The translations under genes were made by a program, and so were the position numbers. Of a stretch of DNA of 64,000 nt, positions 18,327-27,836 are shown piece after piece. The stretch's first letter is position 1. Every line of letters begins with the position of its first letter. Source of the DNA: Cubamyces lactineus (Eukaryota; Basidiomycota; Agaricomycetes; Polyporales; Polyporaceae). The notes beneath the pieces are model-generated. The model was not told where the DNA came from, did not search any database, and saw only the letters and a list, made by a program, of their open reading frames with translations. The stretch lies in NCBI GenBank assembly GCA_022376465.1, contig JACDTU010000011.1, positions 434,001 through 498,000 of the forward strand, given 5' to 3'.

Positions 18327-19361
18327 ATGGGCCGCCCCCTCTATAGCACCCAAGTCACTGACGACAATGCAAGCGACCAGGAAAACCAACAGCCGCTACC
18401 CATTCCTCCCCCACTCGCCAGACGCCTCTCGTCGCCCCCACCGGAATACACCTCTAGGTCACCATCGCCCGCCTCCTCGACGTCGGACCTCAGCACGGTT
18501 GGTGTCGAAGACTCTCATCTGGTAGACCACTCCCGGCACCCCGACGTCAACCAGTTGCTCCGTGCGCTCCTCACCAACCCCACCCCAGTCGTCAATGCCA
18601 CCGAGCGAGGCTTGCAGTACTTCCTTAGAGAGTATCGATGCCTCTACAACGAGCAACGGGAACTGGACGCACTGAAAGGGAATCTTGTTGACGCAGCTGA
18701 CATCGCGGAGGACGCTCTAGACGCTCTTCATGAGGCGTTTGGAGAAGAAGAGGAGCAACGGCAAGTCTCGGACTACGACATCGCAGAACGGCAGGCGCGC
18801 GCCCTCGAAAACGTCGGGCACCATGCCCACGAGTTACGGAGGTTGGCAAGACACTCTTTGAACACCACTCGACGGCTCGCCCGGACCACGCGCACGTGGA
18901 GGAACTTCCTCATACAAACATTTGAACTCCCCGCATTCCGTGCAAGAATGGCGCCACTGGCCTCGGTCATCAACGACGCGGCCCCACCTCCCGGAGAACT
19001 CCCAGCTGCGGCAAGAAGAGTACCCGGCGAAGCCCGACGCCAAGGGACCTATCTGCCCTTGTTCCACACCAGAGTCTCCGCAGGAAGCCGTCGGCCCCGT
19101 GATCCATCCCCCGACGAGCGTAACGTAAGAGCTCGAAGAGACACCTCGCCTGCCCCAATGGACGCTTCGCCAGCCCGACCTGAGTCCCCGCCGTCCCTCC
19201 ACCCTATTGGCCGCAGCTGCCTAGTCTGTGGGTCGCCCGATCACGAGTACCTGCGGTGCAGAGACTGGCGATGTGTCTGGTGTCGCGCCACCGCCCCTGG
19301 CCATCACCCGTGGGAGTGCCCTCTGCGCCCAGAAGACATGGACGAGCGGTTTACGAGTTGA
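18327..19361 (+). CDS. 344-residue protein with two C-terminal zinc knuckles (ORF C, downstream of pol)
   Basis: ATG 18327 comes one base after the ORF B stop (TAG a ATG). The protein has a Pro/Ser-rich N-terminus, a central helical acidic/Leu-rich part (residues about 80-215, coiled-coil-like), an Arg/Pro-rich linker and a Cys-rich end. The end has CLVCGSPDHEYLRC, a perfect CX2CX4HX4C knuckle, followed by CVWCRATAPGHHPWEC, a CX2CX6HX4C variant. Such knuckles suggest nucleic-acid binding, perhaps of the element's RNA. It is not a second gag, as no capsid domain is visible. How it is translated is unknown: reinitiation, a spliced RNA or a subgenomic promoter are all possible. Confidence 0.75.
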   Translation: MGRPLYSTQVTDDNASDQENQQPLPIPPPLARRLSSPPPEYTSRSPSPASSTSDLSTVGVEDSHLVDHSRHPDVNQLLRALLTNPTPVVNATERGLQYFLREYRCLYNEQRELDALKGNLVDAADIAEDALDALHEAFGEEEEQRQVSDYDIAERQARALENVGHHAHELRRLARHSLNTTRRLARTTRTWRNFLIQTFELPAFRARMAPLASVINDAAPPPGELPAAARRVPGEARRQGTYLPLFHTRVSAGSRRPRDPSPDERNVRARRDTSPAPMDASPARPESPPSLHPIGRSCLVCGSPDHEYLRCRDWRCVWCRATAPGHHPWECPLRPEDMDERFTS

Positions 19362-19399
19362 GCTGGATATTCCGCTGATGGAACAGCGTAGAAACATAC

Positions 19400-19407
19400 G
19401 AAGGGGG
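19400..19407 (+). other. polypurine tract
   Basis: gaaggggg lies 3 bases before the 3' LTR, the usual place for plus-strand DNA priming. Confidence 0.7.
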
Positions 19408-19410
19408 TAA

Positions 19411-19827
19411 TGTTACGACGCTCACTGTGTCACGGTCACCCAGTTTCCTTTTCTTCTCTCTCCCTCGTGCCTCCGTTATGCCACGTCATCCTTTCCCATG
19501 CCACGTCACCCTTTCCCACCGGTTCACACGGCTGTTGTATTACTACCCTATCACCTTCCGCCACGTCATCGCCACATCATCTGTACTCCCAGCCCTGACT
19601 CTACGTAGTTATACTGGACTCTCACGGTACGTGGCGCCTACGTGGCGCTGACGTGTCCATGTCTCTCTTCCTGTATTTAAGACCAGAGGATCCACTCGGG
19701 ATCCTCAGCTCGACCTGGTTATCCATTGCCTATTCCTCTGAACCTCTACTCGACTCGAACTACTGGAGACCTCTGGTCCGATCCCTAGGACGTCGCTCGC
19801 TGTGACCGATCTAGGCTCGTCGTAACA
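19411..19827 (+). repeat. 3' LTR (417 bp)
   Basis: Same length as 12171-12587, and no mismatch was seen reading both copies line by line. Confidence 0.96.
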
Positions 19828-20260
19828 GTGTCGTCACTCCATCTGCCTCGGATTCCATACAATTCCAGTCGCTGAAGGTCGGAACGACGTCTTCTCTGCC
19901 ATCTACACTCATTTTCCTATTGCCCCTGAAATCGTCATATATGATTTCGCTTGCCAGCTTGCGCCATACTCCCTTGTCCGCGAAGCCCAATACTTTGCAA
20001 AGACACGTTTTCTCATCGACGAATTGCACGCACAAGGACACACAAGGTGCGGGCGGGCATGCTTTGCAAGCAATGCTATGCTGTACGATGATCGCGTACG
20101 AGCAGCCAATACAAGTGCAGCGGAATGTGGGAATAATGGACTTGGTCGAGTTCGGAAGTCTGTAAGTTATATGACATATGGTCACGCAGTTCAGTACACG
20201 AAAGCGTACTTGGATGTCTGGAACAGATGTAAAATTCGTCGAATAACAAGTACAAATTAG
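19828..20260 (+). pseudogene. KDZ transposase, C-terminal catalytic part
   Basis: Directly after the retroelement, with one gtgtc duplication discounted, the transposase frame resumes with a His-Ser-Ile-Cys stretch then LGFHTIPVAEGRNDVFSAIY. It continues to YDFACQLAPY (first catalytic Asp region), IDELHAQGH (second Asp region) and NTSAAECGNNGLGRVRKSVS (Glu region), and ends at TAG 20258-20260. The acidic triad expected of a KDZ transposase is therefore present. The first amino-acid codon is shared with the left part across the insertion site. Confidence 0.88.
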
Positions 20261-20279
20261 GCAATTCACTATTTATTTA

Positions 20280-21833
20280 TTATATTGATTTCGTTGAAGG
20301 CTCGCCTTCAGTGCGCTGACGCTTGAGTTGCCTCCGCAACTCCTCGTTCTCCTTCTCTAGCTCCTGACACCTCTTCTTCTCAGCCGCAAAATTGATACTC
20401 TCAGCCACACCGGTGCGCCGAGCAACTTGCTCGTGCACGAAATCCATGACCTTGGTATGTAGACTCTCCAAAAAAGTGTCACCTAAAACTTGGGCGAGGT
20501 TTTTGGACATGAAGTGAAAAACCTTGCCGTTGGCGTGGCAGACGGATTCTGGCCTACAGACGTACATCAGCTTGACCTCTATGTCCTATAGCATTGTATG
20601 ACCTTACCTCGCAATGTAGAGTATGATGAATGGAGCCGTCTTCTGATCAAGGGCATGCACCTGTGAACGTACCCATCAGATCGTGTTATACAAGACAGGA
20701 AGACAGCAACACCTACATAGTGCCAGATACCGTTCCCCATCCGGCTGTGTTCGTTCGTCCGTAACCTGGATTCCTGCAGGAAGGAGTACATCTTCGGCAC
20801 CTTCTTATGAGGGAATGCCATGGCTAGCTCTCGGGGTAGGCGTCTATGTAATCATGATATAACCACAGAACGTACCGTCCAAGTTGAACTTGCGCACTGA
20901 AAGTGCCTTGCGGCCCGTCGCAGACACACCCGTCGCCAACGCCAAGGTACCCAGTGATTGGGGTGGGGTATGCAGCGCCGGCGTCGCAGGCGGTGTGTGT
21001 GGCGTGGCGTACAGCATTTCAGCCGTCGTAGGCAACTGTACCTCTGTTGTGGGCATCAGGTGAGAGGGCACAGGCGTGCATGTTATCGTTGACGTAGAGG
21101 TTGGCACAGGTAGAGATGGGACAAGAGGAGAGGTTGTCGGATCGCATGGGGACTGCCAGACAGAGGCGTCACCGAGCTCAGGAGCCATAACTAGAGTGTA
21201 CTAGAAGAGACATGAACGTTAGTCAAGACATGACGCAGCAGAGATGACCTTACCTCAACAGGGTCGACACCAAGCGCTCGAAGCTCGCTTTGGACCATTT
21301 CGGAGGCCTGTTGGGGGTCGTCGAAATCGTAGGGTGTATCTAAGTTCATGAAAGCCTCCCACACAATCGGGAACGCAGTAGGGGTGACATCTATCATTGT
21401 CGTTCAGCTATATGTAGCTCTAATCAGTGAGAAACACACCTGTGGATTCCATGAAGGGGTCGTTGTGCTGATCATCAGGGTCCAGAGTCGTACGCAAAGC
21501 TTCAATAGCGGGTTCCCATTCTGACTCCAGTGACGCATCTTCAGCCATTGCCAGCAGACTGGCAAAGACATCTGGGGTAGGTGGATAATTAGGGTCAGTA
21601 AGCATCGGAGTAGGTGGGAGGGATAAGGTATTCGCATGAGATACGTTGACTGTGTCGAGAACGTCAGAGGGGTTGTATATGGGGCAGCTGGGCAATATGC
21701 CAAAACTACTAGAGGATGGCGTATTATCTATGTTATGATGCTGTACGTACATGGTATCGTGAGGAGGCGTGGATGTTGCAGGAGAAGATGGATTAGGAGT
21801 ATGCACAGTGATATTGGACAGCGTAGTCGCCAT
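20280..21833 (-). CDS. KDZ-element accessory protein with C-terminal coiled coil, unknown function
   Basis: Six exons join cleanly. The first is 21833 to about 21442 (MATTLSNITVHTPNPSSP at its start). Then come exons reading DVTPTAFPIVWEAFMNLD; YTLVMAPELGDASVWQSP with a long Ser/Thr/Pro-rich stretch; AMAFPHKKVPKMYSFLQES; VHALDQKTAPFIILYIAR; and a last exon with FHFMSKNLAQVLGDTFLESL and a heptad-like end, CQELEKENEELRRQLKRQR. The stop is at 20280-20282, 20 bases from the transposase stop, so the two genes converge tail to tail. The C-terminal basic leucine-zipper-like segment suggests dimerisation. I do not recognise the rest. It carries no intact-looking enzyme motif. Its promoter would lie in the right inverted repeat (TATA at 22344-22350). 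Confidence 0.75.
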
Positions 21834-22332
21834 CGCTAAGCTCGCCGAGCTAGGGGATGGTATAGACGCAAAGATAGGCTATGAAAGCTATAAGTGACTT
21901 CAACTTCATATATCTATTCACCAGCTCACCTGATTCTTGTATGGGCACTTGTGTCCCTTCCGTCGCACGAGTAACCCATCCCGTTCGCGGCATGCTCTGC
22001 ATGATTGAGGTTGTCTAGCTACGCAAGTTGAGCAAGATAGAAGAGCGGGACATCCAAGATCTCGATACTCACCGGTGCTCATATGGCAGGAGAGCGATCA
22101 ACGCTCGACGTAGGCTAGACCGGAACCTGAGATAGGTGCGGATAGGAGGGCAGTCCGGAGGGGATGCGGGGTGCCGTCCGGAGACGGCCGGTGCGATGCG
22201 AAACGAGTGAGAGACCACGAGGGAGCCTGAGATGAAGATGAGGATGAGGGGGAGGAGGAGGAAGATACGTGCCGGCAATCGTGCAGCAGGCAGCACGACG
22301 CCGTCGACGAGGACGGCGGAGAGAGGTTGAGA

Positions 22333-22521
22333 CGAGGAGGGGGTATATATCAGCGAGAGGGAAGCCGAAGCGAGAGGAGCCGAGCAAACGTAGGCAAACG
22401 TAGGCGCTGAGATTTACCCAATTGGGCTATTTGGGTCGAACCACCCAAACGGGTCTCATGCGGTCAAATCTGATCCGTTCTTATGCGGTTCAAACTCAGG
22501 ATTTTCAAGAGCGGTTATCCC
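22333..22521 (-). repeat. KDZ right terminal inverted repeat
   Basis: Reverse complement of 8996-9187, including the TATA box (tatatat at 22344-22350) and the doubled aaacgtaggc motif. Confidence 0.92.
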
Positions 22522-22529
22522 GCTCATTG
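22522..22529. repeat. 8 bp target-site duplication, right (gctcattg)
   Basis: Exact copy of 8988-8995. Confidence 0.93.
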
Positions 22530-22696
22530 ACATCGCGCGCTCGCCGTCGCTGGATGCTTAGGCTCGTTGCCACCACCGCTGGAACCCCGACTCTGTTCTA
22601 GTGTAGCTCTCTGCTGTTTGCACAATTTCTCGGGACTATTTTGAAGAACTCGCTTCTATGGTTCTGGCGCACTAGATACCCAGCTTGCGAATCCCA

Positions 22697-24323
22697 ATGT
22701 CAAGTCAGGCGCGGAGGAGACAAGGTGCTCCCAAAGCCGACCTCAAGAAAGAGAAAGGAGAGCGCATTCGAGATGAAGGTTCTGGGAGTAGACTGGGTCA
22801 GTGATGTACACCTGTAGATATGCAGCGTGTCTCATGCATGTACGCTATGTACTAGAGCCCTCCCGGTTTGGAGGTTTTGCGAAGATAATATACCTCATTC
22901 TCTTGGTTGGGGGGATTTACTACTATTGCGCGCACATGCTATGGGAGAAGCCACAACCCGTTGATGTACCAGAGGAAGATGCGTTCCTTGTTCCAGTGCA
23001 AGTCAAAGAGCTTCCTGGACGAGGGATGGGTGTGATTGCCACCAATGACATCCAGGTAAGACGCCTCATACTTGTGTAGCATCTCCTAGGAGGTCATGAC
23101 GCGGAATCATGCAGCGTGGAGAGCTAGTCCTCCGCGAAAAGCCTTTGTTTGTAGTCCCGAACAGAGGTAGGTTTCCAAGTGCATCAACATTCACACTTGC
23201 GCCTTCATTCTAACTATCTGACGCGGGGACGATTTTCGGTGCTAGTGTCTATGTCCCCAGGCGCGGTCCTGCTCTCGTCACTAGCAACATTATCTCCCAG
23301 ACAGCGCGAATCATACTACAACCTATCCTACGTCAACTTCCCCGCAGGCATACCTCCAGGAACAGACGCGTACAACGAGGAGCTCGCGCTCGCTATTTTC
23401 CAAACCAATGCCGTGTCTGCAGGTTCACAAGGCGTTGGGATCTTTCCCCGCATGGCGCGCTTGAACCACGGCTGTTCCCGTGCGTTCAATGTAGTCTATA
23501 CTTGGCGAGACGACGAGGGCGTTCTTGTCGTGCACGCATTGAAACCTATTAAGCAAGGAGAGGTAAGTTCCATGTGCTATGTCGAAATCAAGATGGCCCG
23601 GTACCTGACGATTCGACTACAAGGAACTCCTAACTACATATACCGATACCAAGCGTCCAAGACACGTTCGCAGGTGTGCAGCCACTGGCGTTTAGAAGGG
23701 AAGTGGCGTATTGATATACACCATGGACAGACAATTCCTCCGGGAGCATTATGGCTTCGAATGCCAGTGCTCTGTCTGTTCCCTCCCAGATGACCTATCC
23801 GCGCGTTCAGACGAGCGCCTTACCGGCATGGCTGACCTATACACCCAATTTTCCAGTTGGCAGCATGAGCATGTCAGCGGCAAAGAAGCCATCGCGGCGG
23901 CTATCGCTATCTGGCGCCTAGGGGAGGAAGAAGGCTACTGGAGCGAACGAGGCCAACTTGCGGCGGATGTTGCGCACATCGCCGCCGCACACTCAGAGTG
24001 AGTCCCCCGCTCTATCTTGGCGACCGCGGGGCCTGGCGAGGCCCCTGTTTTGCCTCGTGCACGAGTCTCGGGTCGTACGAGGAATCCGTAGCAGCCTGCA
24101 CGGGAGGGGGAACTGACCGGCGTTTGTGGCGTTTCGCAGCGTTTCAGCGGTTCGAGAATGGGCCGCGCTCGCGAAGCAATGGTACGCGTACGAACTCGGT
24201 GCGGACAGCGCACAAGCTCAGGAGATGGGGCGGATCGTGGGACAACCTCAACTGCACGCCGCTTGGGGTACGCGACGTCGCGAATCCGTCGGGGGCCCTG
24301 AGCCGTGGATGTCAGCAGCATGA
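22697..24323 (+). CDS. SET-domain protein with an N-terminal membrane anchor
   Basis: The first exon (from ATG 22697) encodes a Lys/Arg-rich leader. It splices at a gtcagt donor to EPSRFGGFAKI followed by a hydrophobic run (IIYLILLVGGIYYYCAHML), one predicted membrane helix. The SET domain follows: ELPGRGMGVIATNDIQ, RGELVLREKPLFVVPNR, a long insert, then ARLNHGCSRAFN (the RxxNHxC...N motif, with Gly in place of Ser), IKQGEELLTTYTDTKR, and a post-SET cluster FECQCSVC. SMYD-like fungal SET proteins of this layout methylate lysines; the substrate here is unknown. The last exon (24126-24323) is Ala-rich and ends at TGA. At least seven exons are used. Its upstream region ends at the KDZ element 168 bp before the start. 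Confidence 0.8.
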
Positions 24324-25003
24324 GCGTAGTACTTGCAGTGTCACTGCCGCGCGCTCCGGGAAGTTATTCTATGATGACACGCCAGGGCGGAGTAAAGTAT
24401 ATCGTCGAATACCATCCGGGAGGAAGGTCGAAGCTGTACACTGCCGGCGTCCGCGTCATGGGAGGCTCCCCGTGGGCATAGTGTAGGTTACGACACATTC
24501 AGATTGACTACAGACCTGGGAGGTAAGCTCGCGAAAGAACCATCGGACGGGGTGTGAATGGGTAAGCCCTCGGAGTGGAGAAGCAGGAAGTGTATCGACA
24601 GAGACGTAAAGTGGCAAAATGGACGTAAAGTGGCAAAATGGCTGTCGAATTGCAGCTCGGACGGCGGATGAAGACTCATACAGGAGGAGGAAATCTGAAC
24701 CCGTCCGAGTCGTGTTTCCCAGCAAAGTCCGAACGGCTCCTGAACTCTGTCGCAGCATCAGCCGCTCTGGGCGGTACGATTGACGAAGGGCCGCGTTTAC
24801 GTAAGCCAGTGTGCATGGCCTGATATGCCGTTTTGGGAATGATCGGACACGAGATATAACGGCGAGGGCTTCTAATCTCAAGCCCACTTCAGCTTTTACG
24901 ACGACGTCCTCCGACCGAGTCGTCTATCCCACCCTCCCTTCTCTTTCTCTCCCCCCTTTCTCCCTTTCCCTCGTCCGCCTCTCCGGCTTAGAGGTCGTTG
25001 GAT
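24324..25003. other. intergenic region before P450 reductase
   Basis: No gene is seen. The part just upstream of 25004 is a pyrimidine-rich tract (ccctttctc-type, about 24930-24985), typical of fungal promoters. A short tandem repeat lies at 24603-24640. Confidence 0.5.
24603..24640. repeat. 19 bp unit repeated twice in tandem
   Basis: gacgtaaagtggcaaaatg occurs at 24603-24621 and again at 24622-24640 without change. Confidence 0.85.
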
Positions 25004-27363
25004 ATGGCGGTAGCCTCGTCCTCCGACGTTCTCGTTCTCGCCCTCGGCGTCGTTCTCGCTGCGGTATACCTCTTCCGTGACCAGCTCTTCGCTGCGTCAA
25101 AGCCGAAGTCCGTCCCGGTAGCCGCTTCTAAGACTAGCAATGGATCCGGTAATCCGCGCGACTTTGTCGCGAAGATGAAAGAGGGGGTAAGTACAGCCTG
25201 CCTTGCTGGCAATGTCCTTCCAGCTTAATTGACGACGTGGCCGCAGAAAAAACGCATCGTCATCTTCTACGGCTCACAAACCGGCACCGCTGAGGAATAC
25301 GCCATTCGTCTGGCAAAGGAAGCCAAGCAGAAGTTCGGCCTCGCCTCTCTCGTCTGCGACCCGGAGGAGTATGACTTTGAGAACCTCGACCAGGTTCCCG
25401 AGGATTGCTGTGTGTTCTTCGTTATGGCCACCTATGGTGAGGGCGAGCCTACCGACAACGCCGTGACGCTCTGCCAGAACCTCTCGGACGATAGCTTCGA
25501 GTTCTCGAACGGCGAGCACAAACTTCCGGGCCTCAAGTACGTCGTCTTCGGTCTTGGGAACAGGACCTACGAGCACTACAACTTGATCGCGCGCAACGTG
25601 GATGCCGACCTGCAGAAGATGGGTGCCACTCGTATCGGTGAGCGTGGTGAGGGTGATGACGACCGGAGTATGGAAGAGGATTACCTTGAGTGGAAAGATG
25701 GCATGTGGGAGGAGTTCGCTCGGGTCATGGGTGTCGAAGAGGGCCAGGGTGCTGATTCGCCTGACTTCGTCGTAACGGAGGTTTCTGAGCACCCGCCAGA
25801 GAAGGTTTACCTCGGTACGTGTAATCCTTCTGCCTTTCGCGCACGCCATGCTAAGCTCAAACAGGCGAGCTCTCTGCGCGCGCTCTCACCCGCTCCAAGG
25901 GCATCCACGATGCGAAGAACCCATACCCTGCACCTATCACCGTTGCTCGCGAGCTCTTCGCCCCAGGCAGCGACCGTAACTGCATTCACGTCGAACTCAA
26001 CACGGAGAACTCTGGCATCACGTACCAGCATGGCGATCACGTCGGTGTCTGGCCCAGCAATCCCGAAGTCGAAGTTGAGCGTCTCCTGCGCGCTCTCGGC
26101 CTCTACGAGAAGAAAGACACTGTCATCAACATTGAGTCTCTGGACCCGGCGCTCGCCAAGGTTCCGTTCCCGGTCCCGACTACCTACGTCACCGTGCTTC
26201 GTCACTACATCGACATCAGCGCTGTAGCCGGCCGTCAGATTCTCGGCGTTCTTTCCAAGTTTGCACCGACACCCGAAGCAGAGGCATTCTTGAAAAATCT
26301 CAGCAGTAACAAGGATGAATATAACAACATTGTCACCCACGGCTGCCTCAAGCTTGGTGAGGTCCTTCAAGTTGCTGCCGGTAACGACATCAAGGCCACC
26401 CCTGGTCCGGAGAACACGACGGCATGGAACATCCCTTTTGATATCATCGTCTCCTCGATTCCCCGTCTCCAGCCCCGGTACTACTCTATCTCGTCTAGCC
26501 CTAAGCTATACCCTCATTCCATCCATGTGACTTGCGTCGTCCTCAAGTACGAGTCCGTTGAGAACAACCTCGTTAAGACACGCTGGGTGTATGGTACTGG
26601 TTCGAACTTCCTGCTTAACCTCAAGTTCGCGGCCGAGGGTCAGCAATCGCCCCTCGTTGACTCTGAGGATAACCCGGACAAGGTCTTCTTCCCCAAGTAC
26701 GCGGTCGAGGGCCCCCGTGGCGCATACAAGGCGGAGACGACTTACAAGGTCCCTATTCACGTTCGCCGGTCCACCTTCCGTCTGCCTACGAACCCTAAGA
26801 GCCCGGTTATCATGATTGGCCCTGGTACTGTGAGTGTATATGGTCGAAAAATATACCAAAGTGATATGCTAAATGTCTCGCTGTAGGGTGTTGCTCCTTT
26901 CCGCGGCTTCGTCCAGGAGCGTGTTGCAATGGCTCGTCGTACAATTGAGAAGAACGGACCCGAGGGTCTCGCCGACTGGGGAAACATCCGTCTCTACTAC
27001 GGCTGCCGCTCGTCGAAGCAGGACTTCTTGTACAGCGAGGAATGGCCCGAGTACGCCAAGGAGCTGCACGGCAAGTTCACGATGCGTTGCGCGTTCTCTC
27101 GCGAGACGTTCAAGCCCGACGGAAGCAAGATCTACGTACAAGACCTGCTCTGGGAGGACCGCGAGACCATCGCGGACGCTATCCTCAACGGCAGGGGCTA
27201 CATCTACGTCTGCGGTGACGCGCGCAACATGGCCAAGTCCGTCGAGGAGACGTTCTGCAGGATCCTCGGTGAGGCTAAGGGCGGCAGCGCGGAGGTCGAG
27301 GGTGCGGCGGAGGTCAAGCTGCTCAAGGAGCGGAGTAGGTTCTTGAGCGACGTCTGGAGTTAG
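25004..27363 (+). CDS. CPR1: NADPH-cytochrome P450 reductase
   Basis: The product passes electrons from NADPH through FAD and FMN to cytochrome P450s at the ER membrane. An N-terminal membrane anchor (VLVLALGVVLAAVYLF, residues about 9-24) is followed by the flavodoxin domain with IVIFYGSQTGTAEEYA, MATYGEGEPTDNA and VFGLGNRTYEHYN (FMN binding). The FAD domain has LQPRYYSISSSP (RxYSI/SSS). The NADPH domain has VIMIGPGTGVAPFRGF, YYGCRSSKQDFLY and GYIYVCGDARNMAKSVE, and the chain ends in DVWS, the conserved terminal Trp one residue from the end. Introns are near 25187-25246, 25815-25864 and 26829-26886. The length of about 735 residues is normal. This is the sole partner of most fungal P450s, including CYP51 of the sterol pathway. 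Confidence 0.97.
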
Positions 27364-27836
27364 ACGGGTTTCGTGTGCGCATGGTCTAGCCTGGGATGGA
27401 TGGGAGGATACACTAGATGTGGTCGCACGTATGGAGTTTCTCTCGCTCTCTCCGCTGTTCGTTAGTTTTGTTATGGTATTTTCTGTTCCTCGACTCTTTG
27501 CATGGATCTCGTCGACTCGCACACTAGCATATAGCCATCGTTCGGGCTGTGTCGCGGAATAGAGTGTACTTCTACACACGACCACCTCGATGTCGCTTGC
27601 TGCGTAAGTCGCAGCGGGCAGCACGCTTTCCTTGGGTTTTGTTTGTTCAGATCTGTGAACGTATAATCGTCTCAGAAAACAGCGGTGGCTTTCACCAGGA
27701 TGTGAGAACCTGCATGGGGTCCTTTGCCGCCGCGCAGAGCCGTCGATGACGCCGGACTCTTTCCGACGACCACCGACGCAGTGCGCCGAGGGTGCGCCTC
27801 GACACTCTTAACCTCCTCCATTCTGGTGCGACGGCA
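27364..27836. other. intergenic, P450 reductase 3' side and SHE9 promoter
   Basis: No gene recognised. It holds the reductase 3' UTR and the upstream region of the next gene. Confidence 0.5.

Larger units (their letters stand above)
12171..19827 (+). mobile_element. Ty3/gypsy chromovirus, full length and apparently intact
   Basis: This 7,657 bp LTR retrotransposon sits inside the KDZ transposase gene. It has 417 bp LTRs that read as identical, a tgtta...taaca terminal inversion of 10 bp, a 5 bp target duplication, gag and pol open from end to end, and a C-terminal chromodomain in pol. Downstream of pol there are three further reading frames before a purine-rich tract and the 3' LTR. LTR identity means the insertion is recent. 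The order protease, reverse transcriptase, RNase H, integrase defines Metaviridae. There is no sign of an envelope glycoprotein. Confidence 0.96.
8996..22521. mobile_element. KDZ (Kyakuja-Dileera-Zisupton) DNA transposon with a nested LTR retrotransposon
   Basis: The element starts gggataaccgctc and ends with its reverse complement gagcggttatccc, flanked by the 8 bp duplication gctcattg. It is 13,526 bp long; removing the nested retroelement and one 5 bp duplication leaves about 5,864 bp. It encodes a KDZ transposase on the plus strand and one unknown protein on the minus strand, which face each other. KDZ elements are abundant in agaricomycetes, where some are associated with TET/JBP oxygenase genes; no such gene is present here. 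Apart from the retroelement insertion I see no stop or frameshift in either gene, so the element was probably competent until it was hit. Confidence 0.92.

Noticed and set aside
22115..22387. Arg/Leu-rich frames at the right end of the KDZ element
   Set aside because: They overlap the inverted repeat and promoter region and have no recognisable domain.
8996..22521. Possible TET/JBP oxygenase gene carried by the KDZ element
   Set aside because: Some agaricomycete KDZ elements are linked to TET/JBP genes, but no HxD...H oxygenase motif is readable in either inward gene or in the spacers.
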